From NCBI GenBank assembly GCA_002753185.1, contig PDZX01000016.1, positions 3,047-67,046 on the forward strand: DNA of 64,000 nucleotides, in the 5' to 3' direction. Source of the DNA: Magnetococcales bacterium WMHbin3 (GTDB lineage Bacteria; Pseudomonadota; Magnetococcia; Magnetococcales; Magnetaquicoccaceae). The translations under genes were made by a program, and so were the position numbers. Below the pieces are notes generated by a model. The model was not told where the DNA came from. It made no database searches and saw only the letters and a program-made list of their open reading frames with translations. This document shows, in pieces, positions 62,433 to 64,000 of the stretch; position 1 is the first letter of the stretch; every line of letters starts with the position of its first letter.

Positions 62433-62813
62433 TCAGTGATGGGCCGCGATCCGGGCGGAAAGACGCTGACCGCCCCGTTCCACCGTGATCACCGCGCTCT
62501 CGAATCCGGCGATGACTTCCGCAGCTTCGCCACGCAACCGGTTGTCCCCGGCAGGTTGCAAAACGGCTTGCACCTTCTTGCCGTTCACCATCGCCACCAC
62601 CTTGCCTGACGCCCCTTCCGCCGACAACGCCTTGTCGTTGTGATCGGTCAGATAGAGTTCGGCGGTTTGCGCCCGCGCCACCAGTTCCAGACGGTGCCCC
62701 TGACTTTCCGCCATGACGCCGCCGTGGGCCGGAGTCAGACGGCCATCCGCCAACGCGCTGCCGGTCAACATCACGGTCACAGCCAACCATCGTGCCACAC
62801 GCCTCATTGCCAT
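62433..62813 (-). CDS. Small exported protein associated with heavy-metal RND pumps
   Basis: A 126-residue protein. The signal peptide (MAMRRVARWLAVTVMLTGSALA) is followed by a beta-rich domain with 'TPAHGGVMAESQGHRLELVA' and 'DGRLTPA'. Proteins of this kind are commonly encoded next to CzcA-type pumps; their role is not established. The start at ATG 62813 has AGGAGG just upstream; the ORF to 62861 overlaps the preceding pump gene's end and is not needed. His residues near the N-terminus and C-terminal 'AAHH' could bind metal, which is speculation. Confidence 0.7.
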   Translation of the reverse strand: MAMRRVARWLAVTVMLTGSALADGRLTPAHGGVMAESQGHRLELVARAQTAELYLTDHNDKALSAEGASGKVVAMVNGKKVQAVLQPAGDNRLRGEAAEVIAGFESAVITVERGGQRLSARIAAHH

Positions 62814-62857
62814 TCCCTCCTCCTGCTGGTGAATGATGCCGACAGGAACGATAACGC

Positions 62858-64000
62858 TCAATTGTCACAAAAGTATGACGGTGCGGGCCGCCCGCGATTT
62901 TTTTCGCAAGCCTCGGCGTGCCTGGTCATGGCCTGCCGCCCAATCACCAGGACCACTACTGGAGTAATCAAAGTATCCAAAATGGTGGACGAAATCAAGC
63001 CGCCGAAGATCACCACCGCCACCGGATGCAGGATCTCCTTGCCCGCCGCGTCCGCATCCACCATCAGGGGCACCAGGGCCAGGGCCGCCACCAGGGCGGT
63101 CATCAGCACCGGCGTGAGGCGCTCCAGCGAGCCGCGCGCGATCATCTCCCGCCCGAAAGGCTCGCCTTCCTGGCCAACGAGATGCAAATAATGGGAAACC
63201 TTGAGGATGCCATTGCGGGCGGCGATGCCGGTCAGGGTGATGAACCCCACCAGACTGGCCACGGAGAGCGGCTGCCCGGAGAGCCACAGGGCCGCGACAC
63301 TCCCCACCAGGGCCATCGGGATGTTGGCCATGATCACCAGGGAGAGCGCCACGGAGCGAAAATGGCTGTAGAGCACCAGAAAAATGCCCGCCAGCGAGAG
63401 CAGCGCCAGCAGGGAGATCAGACGCGTGGCCTCCTGCTGGCTGCGAAACTGCCCTTCGTAGGCGATGTGATAACCGGCCGGCAGATCGAGGGCCGCAAGA
63501 CGCTGCTGGACATCCGCCACCACCGCGCCCACATCGCGTCCCTGGGTGTTGGCCAGGACCACGATGCGCCGGCGCATGTCGTCACGGTTGATCAGATTCG
63601 GCCCCCTGGTCTCCTCGACCATGGCCACCAGCCTGAGCGGAATCTTGCCCTTCGGCGTGTCGATGAGGATGGCGCCGAACTCCGCGCTTTCGGCGCGCCA
63701 CTCCTCGGCCAGCCGCACCACCACGTCATAAGTGCGCTGCCCGTCGAGAATCCGCGAGACCACCTTGCCCTGCAAGGCGGCCTGCAGGGTCTCGGAGAGC
63801 TGCGTGAGGGAGAGTCCGTACTTGACCGCCTCCCCCCGATCGAAGCGGATGCGCACCTGCGGGATGAGCACCTGTTTTTCGATTTGCAGATCCACCAGGC
63901 CGGGGACGGCGACGATCCGGCGGCGCACCTCCTCGGCCTTGCCGCGCAGGATCTCCAGATCATCGCCGAAAATCTTGATGGCGATCTCGGCCCGCACCCC
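62858..64000 (-). CDS. CzcA-type heavy-metal RND permease (partial, C-terminal part)
   Basis: The frame is open to the right edge, so about 380 C-terminal residues of a ~1040-residue pump are visible. 'VDLQIEKQVLIPQVRIRFDR' and 'LVGFITLTGIAARNGIL', with the last five membrane helices, identify an HME-RND permease of the CzcA branch, different from the CusA at 56747. A hydrophilic tail ending 'GRPAPSYFCDN' follows the last helix. It lies upstream of the small exported protein and the cusCBA genes on the same strand. Its own adaptor and channel genes would lie outside the window. Confidence 0.9.
   Translation of the reverse strand, partial: GVRAEIAIKIFGDDLEILRGKAEEVRRRIVAVPGLVDLQIEKQVLIPQVRIRFDRGEAVKYGLSLTQLSETLQAALQGKVVSRILDGQRTYDVVVRLAEEWRAESAEFGAILIDTPKGKIPLRLVAMVEETRGPNLINRDDMRRRIVVLANTQGRDVGAVVADVQQRLAALDLPAGYHIAYEGQFRSQQEATRLISLLALLSLAGIFLVLYSHFRSVALSLVIMANIPMALVGSVAALWLSGQPLSVASLVGFITLTGIAARNGILKVSHYLHLVGQEGEPFGREMIARGSLERLTPVLMTALVAALALVPLMVDADAAGKEILHPVAVVIFGGLISSTILDTLITPVVVLVIGRQAMTRHAEACEKNRGRPAPSYFCDN

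Overview
The window is GC-rich, densely packed chromosomal DNA from a Gram-negative proteobacterium. The ribF / ileS / lspA / BamF-like (DUF3035) lipoprotein / paired M16 peptidase order, DUF1640-type coiled-coil proteins and the abundance of multidomain hybrid histidine kinases fit the Alphaproteobacteria or the related Magnetococcia. That placement is inference. No magnetosome, phage, IS or CRISPR gene was seen.

Layout. (1) 1-6021: a tightly coupled export-type operon with an HlyD-type adaptor, a GAF-HlyD adaptor, a PqqD-like/M50 metalloprotease/HlyD fusion and a polytopic flippase-like protein, preceded by the 3' end of an unknown gene. (2) 6066-12823: an Rpn-family nuclease, a secreted RNase T2, an overlapping rtcB-cca pair, small membrane and zinc-ribbon proteins and a CysZ-like protein. 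(3) 12726-24529: housekeeping genes on the minus strand (ribF; ileS-lspA-BamF-like lipoprotein-M16-M16), then ppiD, lpdA and a tRNA-Leu(CAA) on the plus strand. (4) 24794-26372: a RelE-like toxin with an unusual partner, a DUF1640-like protein and a possible micro-ORF. (5) 26488-34427: a patatin-like lipase followed by a giant hybrid histidine kinase and a REC-HisKA protein. (6) 34526-40230: a TIGR04372-type glycosyltransferase diverging from two radical SAM proteins and a zinc-binding methyltransferase. One of the radical SAM proteins lacks the central cluster cysteine. (7) 40248-45602: miscellaneous genes, including an AAA ATPase with a decayed partner gene, an SDR and an MFS exporter. (8) 45603-56704: a signalling island with two divergent hybrid kinases, an HTH-REC regulator, a small membrane protein, cNMP-REC, a cytidylate-kinase-like-REC fusion, REC-REC and HPt. 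(9) 56747-64000: a CusABC-type copper/silver efflux operon behind a second, truncated CzcA-type RND pump.

The most original material is in region 8. Two receiver proteins with near-identical REC domains carry different nucleotide-related heads (cNMP-binding; cytidylate-kinase-like). The promoters of the two kinases, the HTH-REC gene and this cassette all carry TTGCAA-type repeats next to recognisable -35/-10 boxes. This suggests one co-regulated multistep phosphorelay with HTH-REC as candidate autoregulator. Other points worth testing are the M50/HlyD export operon, the radical SAM protein with a Cys-to-Ala change in its cluster motif, the toxin-antitoxin-like pair and the decaying AAA ATPase system.

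Motifs, promoters, overlaps and start choices were read from the sequence. Family names come from recognition of motifs and domain order, not from database searches.
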